This document shows, piece by piece, positions 36,804-48,258 of a stretch of 64,000 nucleotides of DNA. Source of the stretch: Mimachlamys varia (lineage: Eukaryota > Mollusca > Bivalvia > Pectinida > Pectinidae); contig OX392538.1 in NCBI GenBank assembly GCA_947623455.1, forward strand, positions 25,853,001 through 25,917,000, written 5' to 3'. Positions within the stretch are counted from its first letter, which is position 1. The number at the start of each line of letters is the position of its first letter. The notes beneath the pieces are model-generated. The model was not told the DNA's origin and searched no databases. It worked only from the letters and a program-made list of their open reading frames with translations. A program made the position numbers and the translations under genes.

Positions 36804-38620
36804 GAGAACATGTTGGTATGTCTATATTGTTTATAAAGTGCATATGTCTATTGTTTATAAAAAGGAGAAAAAGCTGTGTGGTAACGGAAACACAGGAGAC
36901 GGAGGAGTCCAATGTCCTATCGGAAAACATACAGAATCCTTGGTTTTGATGTTCCATCTCTCATCTACTTGTTTATAAAAAAATTGATGTTCATGGTTCC
37001 ACAAAGTCTCCATAACTGATTATCATATAGCCATGCACTTGTTGATGACTGTTAAATCTCCTTAGCCAATTATAATTTGTCTTTTCCCAAGTTGTTTACA
37101 GAGAGGATTTCTAATAAAACTTCATAAACTTGTTCCTGAAATCCTTATAATCAAGCGTTGGTGTATTAGTGAGTCCGTTTGGAATTCAAAATGGTAGCCA
37201 GAGTAGCATTTTAAAAATCTACTTTGTTGTTTAATAATTTTTTCTTTGCTGAAAAACTGTAGGGATATAGGTACTTCCTATAACATTGTTAGGACAAATG
37301 CATTAATATCTGCCTGTTGTAACAAAAGTTTATTGTCAGTAAGTCAGTTTGTGTGTCAATGGTCATTTGGTCTAAGGAAAAAAATATTTAATCATCTTAA
37401 ATTAACAGATATTGTGAATACCTCTTGGATGCCATATTAACACAACATCCATTTCATGGAGTCACATTTAGAATATTTTTTGGGAAAACAATCTGATTTT
37501 TCTATGGTTTGGAATCTTTTCCACCGAAAACCCAGAAAAGTTGTAATTGAGGTTTCATTGCTATATAGTGTTCAGAGACTGGCCAGCCATTTAATATTTG
37601 TATTAGGTCCTGCTTTTGGCACTGAGAATTCTTATGGTATTCAACAACCTTTTAATGCCATCAAATATTTGGAATGATACAAATGTGGTATGCAGGGGTA
37701 TTAGATCACCATCAATTAACATAGATGAATATGGTAATGAAATCTGTACAATCCATACTCCACTGTATAGTCGTGGGCCTTTGTGCTCCGCTATATATAT
37801 ATATATATAACAGAGTTATGGCCCTTTGCTCATCATTCTTTTTTTTTGTTTATCATATGAAAGTAAATCTGATATATTAATGATACCACATATCTATAAA
37901 ACCTATCTATAAAACCTATCTATCAACCTGCCATTTAGATTATTTTATGATGTATCTATATGAACCACAGGGGTCACTACTGGTGGTAAGGGAGGGGCTG
38001 ATTCTTGAGATTTAGATTGATATATGAAATATTCCAACCTTTGAATTAGAAGAGTTTAAATGTGTCTTCTACGGTATGAATGAGTTAAAATTCTGGATTA
38101 ATTTTCTGGCCACCAGCTAGCTATGTATCTAGTTTTCTGGAGATTTTTATGCTTAGTCAAGCTGCAGAACTGAACAAAATCAATGAAAATTATCCAACAG
38201 AAATGTTACAGCTAATAATAGGCCTGGAATGGACCCTTCAAATTCCCATCAGAGAAGAAATTATTGATAACTGTATATTGTTACAATATGACTAAATGTG
38301 TGATGGCTTTTTAATAAAAGCTGCTGATTTAGATTCATGACCATTTAAAAATGGATTTAGATGAAGTAATATATCAAAAGTCAAAAACTGTTACATGTAC
38401 CAATGCAATATCAAAGCTGCACAGCTTTTCCTTTTGAATTGATAAATCATTTCTGAATATTAAACCATACTATACTAATTGTGAGATTTTAATGATCAAA
38501 ATCTGTTATATTGTTCCCAAAAATTGTTAAAAAATAGGTGGGACTGATAAGATTTGACAACAAATTTTATACAATATGCAATTGAACAAAGGGCCATCAC
38601 TCTGTATTCATAGTGTGACA
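36804..38620. other. AT-rich non-coding sequence with a partial MITE and an AT microsatellite
   Basis: (AT)n lies at about 37792-37808. CTATCTATAAAAC is repeated near 37896-37925. 38021-38090 is copy 3 of the 93-bp fold-back MITE (ATTCCAACCTTTGAATTAGA, ending TGAATGAGTTAAAA). No exon was recognised. Confidence 0.55.
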
Positions 38621-39882
38621 TACAGTTGAGTGTAAGCTAACCTTTACACCCTAGTGCACTAGGAGTGCACTACGTTTAAAACTAGTAGTGCACTACATTT
38701 AAACTACAGGTAAACTAGTAGTGCACTACGTCCAGCCAGCTGGGTGTGACCACAAAAACCCCCATACAGGTAATGGGAGTGTCCATATCTACCTGTGTCC
38801 TTACCTGTACAGATGTAATATGATTTACTTGTATTTTTATGTTTATACTATTGAACATGTGTAATGAAGAAGTCTTTAGTTTGTTACTTATATAAGCACA
38901 AGATTGGAAAATTCTGATTTTATGCCGGATGATATTCAATCATCATAGTAACAGTAACTTGTTTTAAATTAATTCGCTGCATGTCAAGATTAGATATATA
39001 TATAATATATAATAAACAAACTTTAACTTACATATAAGTTAAATTTTGGTACAAGTAACAATGATTCTTTTTCATTTAAATATTTACATTCTACAATTCA
39101 ATCGAAAGGAATGTGTTTGGTTAAAATGGTATAATAAATGAACTATATAATACATTATGTTGTCAATAGTTAATCTTGCTAAAAGTGTATAAAGAAATAG
39201 AGTAAACAACAGATTGTAATATAAAAGATCAGATATTAGAATAACAGATTTTGTACATAGTATAGTACTTTAATGAATTTGACATAAGAATTAAGCCATG
39301 CAATAATACCTACATGTACTGGCATTTGTACATGTACATGTAATCCAATTGACTGTTATACAATGTTATCGTCAATTATCAAATTGGATCATCATTCATC
39401 AGATTCAGATTTTCAGATTTCTTTATTCCTTGTGCAAAAACACATGGGAGAGTAGACATACCTGTATGTATATTACAAATTCATAATGAAACATGTTAAC
39501 AAAAACAGTCATATCAACAATATAAGCATATTGTATAACGGCAAGCATGATAACAGTATGTATTATCATTAAACGTGCAGTACGACAAAATGACAGCATA
39601 TATTATTTTTTATAAGCATTTTACAGATACAACCTATTGAAATGTAAATTGGAAAAAATCGATATAAGATTATACAGTGCTATTCCGACGTTTACTACTT
39701 AAAAACAAGAATTTTCCTAATCTATTCAATTCCTTAATGTTTTGTGTATTAAATAGTTGAATCAATTTGAAAACACTTGGTCATTTATAATAATAAGGCT
39801 TAATAAATTCGCACCTTAAGTCGTTATAAAAGTTGCACTTTAATATAATCATCAATTAGGGCCCTAGCCTATAATCAAACTT

Positions 39883-40030
39883 GGCCAGTGGCCTTGGGGG
39901 AGAGGGAGGTGAGAAATTCACACCTGGCTAACTACAGCCAGCCTACAGGTGTGTCCCCTGAACTCTGGGAGGATGTGGCCCAGGCAGGTCAAGTACATAA
40001 TTATGCCTGGAGGGTAAATGATTCTACCTG
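39883..40030. repeat. Internal island 1 of the 3.3-kb element
   Basis: It contains GGCCAGTGGCC, GGTGAGAAATTCACACCT, GGCAGGTCAAGTACATAATT and GCCTGGAGGGTAAATGATT. The ordered blocks match island 2 about 1.1 kb downstream in direct orientation, with many substitutions. Confidence 0.6.
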
Positions 40031-40964
40031 TAGATCTGTAGCTGTCCCTTTTAAATTATAGATACAAATGTATCATATAAGTCATTAGGTTAATTTAAAA
40101 TTACAATAAATGTATCTGGCATATAGGCTACTTATTTCTAATATAGGCTAATCTAATTGCATATTATTTATTTGTTGAGATAATAAGCATTTGCTGTATG
40201 CTTAGAAATTAGAATGTATAATTAATTGAAATGATTCCATGACCTGGTTTTAAATTGTTCTTTTTTTTTTAATAATAAATACATATACACATAAACCTTC
40301 AAGTCATATTTAATACATCCTGTAATTGTCTTCAATATTTAGGCCTACATATGGGAAATGCATCATTTTTTTAATTGAATTCTTTTATATTGATTATTAA
40401 AAAAAAATAGGTATAATGAATTTTAGTTTAATTGTTAATCAAACTGCATTTAGAGACTGAGCGTGACAATATTTCGCCCAATACAAACTGTAGATAATTT
40501 TTCATCATGTATTCATTTGATAAGTATATATATATATGTAAAGACTTAAAAATCAAAATGTATCATTTGATTGTATTAATTCAAGTGTCATAAAACACTT
40601 ATTTTAAGTACAATATTTAAGAAAATCAGAATCTGGTAAAGGACCGATATGAACTTATATTGTTTTATAATATTTTTTTTTAATTTTATCCTATTTACTA
40701 TCAATGCAATGTTGAATTATTAAATGTTTTGAATGAAACAAAACTAAAATTCATCAGAGCAGAGACGTATAAAACCAGAGCTAGTCCACAGATTATATCC
40801 ATTTTTTAAATGGAAATATGAAAATATCAAATAATCTCAATGATTTTTAATATCATGTCATGAATGTGGTTTATAAACATGATAAACCTGAGCAAAACTT
40901 AAAATATGTATTATCATTTGATCCTGGTTATCTCCAACTGAGCCCTTTAATCAAATTGGTTTCA

Positions 40965-41095
40965 AATTTGACCAGTGATAGTCAGGTGAGGAATTCACAC
41001 CTCAATTGTGTCACTGACAGGCTTACATCAGCAGGTGTTCCGAGATGAGGCTGAGACAGGTCAGGTAATTACCTGAGGCCTGAGGGTCAAATCAA
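40965..41095. repeat. Internal island 2 of the 3.3-kb element
   Basis: It contains GACCAGTGATAGTCAGGTGA, GGAATTCACACCTC, CAGGTCAGGTAATTACCTGA and GGCCTGAGGGTCAAATC. It is homologous to island 1 and is bounded by DNA that is almost pure A/T. Confidence 0.6.
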
Positions 41096-41923
41096 AACAT
41101 CTGACCCATACTGAAATACCTGACTAAATTAAAATTTGTTGCAGAACTTTCTTTTCAAATTCAAATTCTTATATATATATATATATATCAACACTGTTGC
41201 ATGTGATACACATACAGGTCTAGATATATAGAAAATTAAATAAAAATAAAGATTGACAAAACTCTATAACGCGTCCATGAATAAACAGGTCTGAGGGATG
41301 AATATATTTAATAAAAATATATATTTAGTTTAATTAAGTAGTTATTAGTTCTTAATGGGGAATATATATATCCTAAACAAATAATTATCAATGGATATTG
41401 CTCCAATTTTTCAATATACTTGAATGTAAATTGGTAAATAAATATAATAAACGTTAATGGTGTCAATGATGTTTATCAAATTACAAAATATAAGATATCA
41501 AAATTGTAAGTTAAATTATCATCATTTTCTTTTATTTATGTCCTGTATGCAAGAAATGTTAAGGACAATTAACTCTTAGAGTAAATATCATGATGACAAA
41601 ATTTATAGTTTTGAAATGAAAGAAAGAAGGTTGTTTCAGAAAAAATAACTACATAAAATTAATATATACATTTGCATATTAAAGTTATAAATATTAACTT
41701 ATGATAAGACCAGCTTCTAAGTACTACACAGGTGAGGTACAGGTAAGAATCACAGGTAGATGGGACCGCCCATTTACCTGTAGGGGTATTTGGCCTATAT
41801 GGGGTTCAGGGTGTAGTGCACTACTAGTTTACCTGTAGTTTAAATGTAGTGCACTACTAGTTTAAACGTAGTGCACTAGCTACTAGTGCACTAGGTGTAA
41901 AGGTTAGCTTACACTCAACTGTA

Positions 41924-42201
41924 TGATACATATTTTCCGTAATTGACACTGTTATAACACCATGATACAAAATCACATTATAGTGGAGTTATTCAGTAGC
42001 CCTTAATTATGCAAATTTTGGTAAATTTTGTGACTTTTATGACTTTTATGTATGTTGTGATAAATTATATCACTTTTGTATATATTCTGGTAAATTGTTA
42101 AATAAATGTTAGGTACCACTGAACTGAGACCATAGCACTGTTAGATCTATTTTGGTAGACTGTAATGATGTGAAATTGTATTGTTAAGATATATACATTA
42201 T
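41924..42201. other. AT-rich spacer
   Basis: No feature recognised. Confidence 0.5.
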
Positions 42202-42702
42202 GGGCAGATTGGTCGAGTGGTTTAACACTCCGGCCTTCCATGCAGGCGGTCGGGGTTCGATCCCCGTAATCGTCATATACATGGAACATTCAGAGAAAGT
42301 GTTTTTCTCCTGCCCACACAACTCCAACAACCCAGGTGGAGTATAAAATGGTCTGGGGTGGTGTTACAGTATCTGTGCTGTAGCATTCAAGTGTGGTGGC
42401 ACTCTAAAAGATGCCGTTGGAAACACGGTCCCACTACAAACAGAACACAATTCATCTCCAGCACACACACATACATTAACACACATATGGAGATATTAGC
42501 CAGGTGGTATAGGACAAGTAGTTGGCGCCTGATAAGGCAGCTCCTGCGAACTCCTCAGAATTATATATGGTAGAAATGTATGTGTTAATTGTATTGATTG
42601 TATGAGAATTGTATATATCTATGTACTGTAAAGCGCTTTAGAGTGGCTTATGTTAGCTAGATAGGGCGCTACATATCAAATGTTGTATATTATTATTATT
42701 AC
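42202..42702 (+). mobile_element. tRNA-derived SINE
   Basis: The 5' head has box A (TGGTCGAGTGG) and box B (GGTTCGATCCC) at tRNA spacing. The acceptor stem does not pair (GGGCAGA against ATCGTCA), so it is not a functional tRNA gene. The body ends with TGTAAAGCGCTTTAGAG and GGGCGCTACATATCAAATG, followed by a (TTA)n tail. Such GTAAAGCGCTTT tails are shared with L2/CR1-type LINEs, which probably supply the retrotransposition machinery (inference). Confidence 0.75.
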
Positions 42703-43244
42703 ATTGTGTTTGATGTATCACTTAAATAATAATATATTACTATTTATAATGACATTGCTGTAGTCTGTGTCTTCATTACAGAAATATATACATGTCTACT
42801 GGTCATGTGACTAGGGCCATTAACATTCTTCCATTATTGCCGGGAAGCTCGCTATAATCTTCTTCAATCAGGTGGAAAGTTGTCACAGATTTGAATGTCT
42901 CCCTTAATTAACATCAATTTAGATGGATATATTTGGTATAGCATGGAGGTGGCTGACACAGGGGTGAAAGATTAGTTGACTGGTAGTCGAAAATAGGCTG
43001 ACATTTTCTTCACAGCTCCAATCTTTTATATCACCGGTATTGCTTTGCATTTGAATTAAAAGAAGGACACAGGCCTTTATAAGTCAAGGTCATCAGCGCC
43101 CAGAAAACAATAACTCCTGTCTTAAGTTGATTCTGATGCTGACTAGTGAAAACTCAGAGATGTATTACATGGATTCCATATGTCAAATATTAGTCTCCAA
43201 TATGTTGCACACTTGACCTAAACCAGTAATTGCCTGCTTAAAGC
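42703..43244. other. Non-coding sequence
   Basis: No exon or repeat recognised. Confidence 0.5.
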
Positions 43245-43785
43245 TTCTCTATCTGTCTGTCACAGTTCCCTGTCATCTGTTTTCTCCATTCTATTGTCTC
43301 TCTCTCCAATGGAGAAAAAAGACCACTGGGCACAGTGACAGACAGATAGAAAAACTGAAAAGAGAGACAAATAGAATGGAGAAAACAGACGACAGGAAAC
43401 TGTGACAGACAGATAAAAAGCTGGAAAGAGAGACAACAGAATGGAGAAAACAGATGACAGGGAACTGTGACAGACAGATAAAAAGCTGGAAAGAGAGACA
43501 ACAGAATGGAGAAAACAGATGACAGGGAACTGTGACAGACAGATAAAAAGCTGGAAAGAGAGACAAATAGAATGGAGAAAACAGATGCAAGGAACTGTGA
43601 CAGACAGATAGAAAAACTGAAAAGAGAGATAACAGAATGGAGAAAACAGATGACAGGGAACTGTGACAGACAGATAGAAAAACTGGAAAGAGAGACAAAT
43701 AGAATGGAGAAAACAGACGACAGGAAACTGTGACAGACAGCTGTCTGTTTTCTCCGTTCTATTGTCTCTCTTTCCAGCTTTAAAT
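43245..43785. repeat. 65-bp tandem array capped by inverted monomers at both ends
   Basis: Direct units at 43311-43740 carry GAGAAAACAGATGACAGGGA, ACTGTGACAGACAGATA and AAAGAGAGACAA. At 43245-43308 and again at 43741-43785 the same monomer occurs in the opposite orientation, with axes at TCCAATGGA and at ACAGACAG/CTGTCTGT. The array can therefore fold at both ends. The minus strand is open for 216 codons (43238-43888), but only through the repeat. Confidence 0.85.
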
Positions 43786-43840
43786 CTCTTTCTAGAAATG
43801 CTAGTGATGATGAATATATATATAATGTATAGTGACTAAA

Positions 43841-43933
43841 GTTAAACTCATTCCCCCCTGAAAACCCATTTGAACTCTTCCAATGCAAAGGTTGGAATAG
43901 TTAATTATGAAATTGCAGGTGTGAATGAGTTAA
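43841..43933. mobile_element. About 93-bp fold-back MITE, copy 2
   Basis: It begins GTTAAACTCATTCCCCCCTG and ends GGTGTGAATGAGTTAA. The interior AACTCTTCCAATGCAAAGGT is the reverse orientation of the 25405 and 38021 copies. Confidence 0.75.
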
Positions 43934-44553
43934 TATGAAAGGAAATATATAGTGAGTTAATATAGACTCTGGGGCGCCCACAAACAGTTCATCTCATTCT
44001 TAACATTTTAAAACTGGACTTTCCCAGTGTTTGATATGGTAAGGTTTGAATTTGACTTTCATTTCATTTCAACACAGTGTTTTGCATAAAGATATAAACA
44101 AAGGGATTGTACCGCAGGCATGGCATATATAAGTCCTTTACTAATGAATTTGACTTATGCATATGAATGTGTTAAACCTACACACACATATTAAGGCAAA
44201 ACATTTTATGCTGCATAAATATTAGAAAACACTACAAGCATAACATTTGACTTAACAGAAAGCTTTATTTGTAGCTTGCCAGTCTTTAGCCTCTGTGTTG
44301 ACAGCGCGTAAAGGAGGAGAATGGTCCTTCAAGTATGATTAGCATTATTCAACATCTGGAAAATTGCACTTCAATTTCTCTCTGTACTTGTTTCAGATAC
44401 AAACAGCCAACTGTGTTGTAACATGATATTGTTATATTTCCTTCTGAATAATTGACAGTGGTTGAAAAAGACTTCAGATCTATTATTAAAGCTTCTAAAA
44501 ACATTTTTGAAAATCTTTCATTATTATTTCCATTTTTTTTTTTTTTTTTGCAG
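43934..44553 (+). other. Presumed intron 5' of the C7orf25-like exon
   Basis: AT-rich DNA ending in a long polypyrimidine tract: a run of at least 15 T, then GCAG at 44550-44553. This is a strong 3' splice site. No upstream exon of the gene was identified in the window. Confidence 0.55.
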
Positions 44554-44785
44554 TTGAGAAAGACAGACTTCATCCACGAAAGCCAGCTGAAGAGCAGCAA
44601 TCTGTGTCATTTCGCTGGGATCCTTCATGCCATGCAAGTTATACCTGGAGTCGTCAGTATGATGGCAGCGGTTCATTCACCAATCCGAAGCAACAGCCTC
44701 CATGTGGATATTGTGGCAGGTCAAGGTCAGGTGTGGGTCAAGGTCATTGCCAGAAAAGCTCAAGCACTGCATCTTATATGGGCAG
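44554..44785 (+). CDS. Internal exon of a UPF0415 (DUF1308) family gene, C7orf25 homologue
   Basis: A 232-bp open segment is bounded by a polypyrimidine tract with AG (44552-44553) and a GT donor (GGGCAG|GTAAAT). Translation in phase 0 includes HESQLKSSNLCHFAGIL and later LHVDIVAGQGQVWVKVIAR followed by K-A-Q-A-L-H-L-I-W. ESxLxSxNL, VDxV, WVKxIxRKAxALHxIW match the N-terminal part of the UPF0415/C7orf25 family as I remember it. The biochemical function of the family is not established. The exon ends one base into a codon, as expected before the conserved Gly-Arg-Gly-Gln-Tyr-Gly stretch. Upstream exons and the rest of the protein were not found with confidence. This is the only host coding sequence I recognise in the window. 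Confidence 0.75.
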
Positions 44786-45330
44786 GTAAATCTGTTAATT
44801 TAGTTATATTGTAAAAGTGAAAATTTTTTCAGCGTGGGAATTTTCACTAATTTCGCTAGAATTAATTAACCGCAAATATATTCCCACACGAATATATTAC
44901 ACACTGCCCAAGCTCTGCAGCGTCTAATAGCAGTTTCCAGGTACTGACCGTAGGTTTTTCTCTGGGTACTCTGGCTTTCTAATTGAGATAACCAAGCCCT
45001 TTGGGCCTCTTTTTGATGAAATGTAAAGAACAGAAGTTGAAACGTTATTTTAGGTTTGAATTGCGGCACCTAGATTCCTTCAAAATCTGTGAAGATCTGG
45101 CAATGTGCTTGGTTTAATTTCTTCTCAGAAATATATAATTACTGAAACACCTAGTATATATATTTGGTATTACTGAAGATACTGTTAGATATCCTCTATA
45201 TATTATACATGTATTCAAAATAATGTACTGAGGTTATAATGGGGTCATAGGTACTTTTAGGATCCAGTTGTCACGGAATATTCCATATTGCAAATAGCTT
45301 TAGAATGTTCTAATGCAAACATTGCAGATT
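44786..45330. other. Presumed intron with a SINE fragment
   Basis: CCAGGTACTGACCGTAGG, then TTTTTCTCTGGGTACTCTGG (about 44937-44982), matches the SINE body seen at 48029-48258. The rest is AT-rich and featureless. Confidence 0.5.
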
Positions 45331-45515
45331 AGAGTAAAACCCCACTAATACTCAAACTCATGGGGACCTGATCAATAGTTCGTTGAAGACATGGTATTCG
45401 AGTAATCCATGGTAGGTTGAATTTGTTCAAACTCGGCTGGAACCAAACAATTTGTTCAACGAATGAAGGATATTTGAGAAAACTGGGTTTGCATGAGTAA
45501 GTGGTGCGTCACTGT
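45331..45515. mobile_element. TA-flanked MITE, ACAGTA...ACCCC family, copy 2
   Basis: AGTAAAACCCCACTAATAC, GGGGACCTGATCAATAGTT and AACGAATGAAGGAT correspond in order to the copy at 18384-18581. The right end is eroded (GCGTCACTGTAA). Confidence 0.7.
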
Positions 45516-45736
45516 AACATATTGTGTTCAGTGGATATCAGAACGACCGGTTTACATGTAGGATAAAGTTGGTGGATTATTCTGCCGTTGTGTTGGGGAG
45601 ATTGTCAGAAGATTATAATTGTAAGGAATAGTTTTTTGTGTATCCTGGAAGATGTCATGTACATCCGGGATTTGTGGTAGATTTAACGACCATCAGGGAA
45701 TTGTCAAATCTGACAAAATGACATATATCCCTCTCA

Positions 45737-45880
45737 GACTCTAGAGGAGTGCTTCTGTCTCCCTGTCAACCAATATGTCAGCCATTGTCTGGCAGTGTAC
45801 AGCATGGCAAGCTTACCATCGATATTGTAACAGAATATATGGTTTAGACCATTTCAGCTAAGACGGAAGGCACAGGTTTA
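45737..45880 (+). pseudogene. Possible decayed duplicate of the C7orf25-like exon
   Basis: One frame reads HGKLTIDIVTEYMV, then a TAG stop, then TISAKTEGTG. Aligned with the real exon (LHVDIVAGQGQVWVKVIARK), KLTIDIV, V, I and K fall in register after allowing one small gap. A short run of nucleotides (GATATTGT) is identical. The similarity is short and could be chance. Confidence 0.2.
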
Positions 45881-46384
45881 ACTCCAGAGAGGAGGAGATC
45901 AATGGAGGAAATCTTCATTATCCTGTGTCCTGAATATAAATAAAGGTCATTGGGCTAAAGCGAAATGTTTACGCATAATTGAGGTTTGTTCATGACCCAC
46001 AGAAGGGTGAAAGGAAGGAGCAAATTGTTGTTTATCTTTAAAATTCTTTCAAACAGTATAATTTGGAGACATCTATGCAATTCCCAAAAAAAGCTCTTCC
46101 AATAGAAGAACATTGTAACTCATAGTTTGTAGTGATAACATGCATTGCATGAAATATCAGCTTTAATGACATGTTTTTTTCCCCAGCAAATTTAGAGTTG
46201 TTTTTCATATAGGGTCTGTTCCTGCATTGATGATGCAGCATCATACTATTATTTTTATGACTTGAATTGCACCATTTAGTACAAAGCTTTCTCCCATACT
46301 TCATTGGATCATTCCTATGTTTACTAGGGAAAAGATAAACCTGTCTTTTACCGGGGTAGGGAAAAGACAGCTCACACGTGCTAT
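45881..46384. other. Non-coding sequence
   Basis: No feature recognised. An 88-codon minus-strand open stretch (46038-46304) shows no domain. Confidence 0.5.
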
Positions 46385-47519
46385 TACAGTCAAACCTGCT
46401 CTAACGACCGCCTGTCTATAACGACTGCCTGTCTATAACGACCGATTTTCGGATTCCCCGTGATATTTCACTATATAACGACCATCTGTATAACGACCAC
46501 CTGTCTAATGTGGCTAACGACCGGTAATTTTGGAACGACGGTCACTAGTTTGCTTTCTATAACGACCGATTTTCAGATTCCCCGTGAGATTTCATTATAT
46601 AACGACCATCTGTTTAACGACCACCAGTCTAATGTGGCTAACGACCTGTAATTTTGGAACGACGGTCGCTAGTTTGCTTCCTATAACGACCGATTTCCGG
46701 TGAACATATTTTATCTTATAACGCAAGCCTCGCGGTTTATCGATGTAAGTCACTTGTTACCTTTGGGTCGCCATGTTCCAAGCCATACGCTGTTTTTACG
46801 CGAAAATATGAGTTGTAAAACACATTGACTAAAGATATTATTATTTTATGACAAGTGAAAACTTTCCGGTGAGCCCATCACTGCTGCATCTGTTTTCGAC
46901 AATATTCTGCATTTTGATTGGCTACTGATAGCGACAATCTAGGTTATTTCCTAACCTGAAGAACACGTAGTGCTTTCCAGTATGAGTGTAGTCATATGAT
47001 ACGATTGAAAAGCGTTGCATCATTCGTGTTCACGTTTATGCAGGCCTGTTCGCGACCCGTGTGTTAGACTTGCGTTTTTTTTTTTCAATTTTTTTTTTAA
47101 AAATTCAAGATTTTTTTTTCATTTTTGGACCACAAAACGTACCTGAGCACTATATGCGATAAATTACGTTACTGTTTAATTTATATTTTTAGAAAAAGAA
47201 CAACAAACTCAACCAAGAATTCACAAATGTAATAAAATGAACATGAATATTATTGAATAGGGCATTCATAATACCATTTTAAGATGTTTTAAAAAATATA
47301 GATTTAAACCTAAAAATAATATAAGAATATATTTCAAAACAAAAAGTTTGACTTCTGAAAATGTTATACTGAGTGCCCTATTTAATGACAAGTCATTTAT
47401 GACATTTTCAATTAAAGTGGTTGGTCCAAAAATCTCGACCTGTCTATAAAGGCAACCTGTCTATAGTGACCGTTTTTCTGTCTCCCCTTGAGCGGTCTTT
47501 ATAGACAGGTTTGACTGTA
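46385..47519. mobile_element. 1.1-kb TA-flanked MITE-like element
   Basis: It begins TACAGTCAAACCTGC and ends CAGGTTTGACTGTA, with TA borders. The left part repeats CTGTCTATAACGACCG several times and contains a near-duplicate segment (46437-46555 and 46557-46690). The right part has CTGTCTATAAAGGC and GGTCTTTATAGACAGG. The interior is AT-rich with no transposase. Confidence 0.8.
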
Positions 47520-47971
47520 TTCTAAAATGTCACTATTGTGTCATTACTTTAAGCAGGGTAACCAAGAGAAACGTCACCAATTTCGTCACACATTGCATCT
47601 GCCATTGATGATGGCGCAATGCACTGTGTTCATGTTACTACTGATTCTACGTTAGGAAAGTCCGGGAGAAAAATAATCAATCACCCCTGTATAATGTAAA
47701 CAGCGAAATCTCAACCCTTGGGATAAGAGTTATGAATTTTAGTACTCTGCAAAGCCTCGTGCTAAAATTCATAAATCTTACCCTCGGGTTAAGATTTCTC
47801 AGTCTACATCACACAGGGGTGATAGATTGTATTAGTCTCCCTCTAGAGGGTCACTTCGTGCTGATATTTTCTGGCTTGAATTTGAAGGATTAATTTAGAC
47901 ATACCTGTGAAAGGTTGGTGAACACATGAACCAAGTCAGAATTGATCCTTATTATGATCTTTTACATGCAG
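47520..47971. other. Presumed intron
   Basis: An imperfect inverted repeat (AACCCTTGGGATAAGAG... paired with CTTACCCTCGGGTTAAG, 47712-47796) lies within otherwise featureless DNA. Confidence 0.45.
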
Positions 47972-48020
47972 AGCTGTGGTCACAATATGGTAGTTGCTCT
48001 ATCATTATAAGGATCTCAGG
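47972..48020 (+). CDS. Candidate next exon of the C7orf25 homologue
   Basis: After an acceptor ACATGCAG (ending 47971), completing the split codon from 44785 gives E-L-W-S-QYG-S-C-SII-I-R-I-S. UPF0415 proteins have GRGQYGDKSII at this point, so QYG and SII occur in the right phase, order and mutual spacing, but one residue is inserted before QYG. A GT follows at 48021, and a SINE starts a few bases later. It may be a genuine divergent exon, a damaged one, or chance. Confidence 0.3.
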
Positions 48021-48028
48021 GTATTTTT

Positions 48029-48258
48029 GGGTTTTGGTTTGTTTTGAGTTTTACGTCCTTTTGACAACTATGGTCATTTAAGGAGGGCCAAGATTTAATG
48101 GTGGAGGAATTTAGCCAAAGTTTCGGAGAAAAACCGCAGGCCAACGACTAGTATCTGATGACCGACCCTAGTAGGCCTCAAACTAGTGATGTAGAGGTTG
48201 AGGACTAGTAGTAGCAGATTGTCAGAAACCTTAACCACTTGGCCACTGCGACCCCTAG
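48029..48258 (-). mobile_element. tRNA-derived SINE
   Basis: Reading the minus strand from 48258: GGGGTCGCAGTGGCCAAGTG (box A region), GTTTGAGGCC (box B remnant), GGTCGGTCATCAGATACTAG, TGCGGTTTTTCTCCG, CCTCCACCATTAAATCTTGG, CCTTAAATGACCATAGTTGT and AAAAGGACGTAAAACTC, then an A/C-rich tail. The same body blocks occur as fragments at 3563-3655 and near 44937-44982. Confidence 0.75.

Larger units (their letters stand above)
38621..41923. mobile_element. 3.3-kb non-autonomous DNA transposon with long inverted termini
   Basis: The left terminus is TACAGTTGAGTGTAAGCTAA and the right is its reverse complement, ending at 41923. The first ~110 bp at each end are nearly identical and contain repeated GTAGTGCACTAC-type palindromes. 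More diverged pairing continues to about 38813 and 41730 (ACAGGTAATGGG against CCCATTTACCTGT). The interior of about 2.9 kb is very AT-rich, with no transposase frame. It holds two GC-richer islands that are copies of each other (39883-40030 and 40965-41095). TA borders suggest Tc1/mariner-like mobilisation, but the size is unusual for a MITE. Confidence 0.8.

Noticed and set aside
42202..42276. Functional tRNA gene
   Set aside because: Boxes A and B are good, but the acceptor arms do not pair and a SINE body with a (TTA)n tail follows.
43238..43888. 216-codon minus-strand frame rich in Ser, Phe and Leu
   Set aside because: Lies wholly in the 65-bp tandem array and shares its periodicity; no independent sign of coding.
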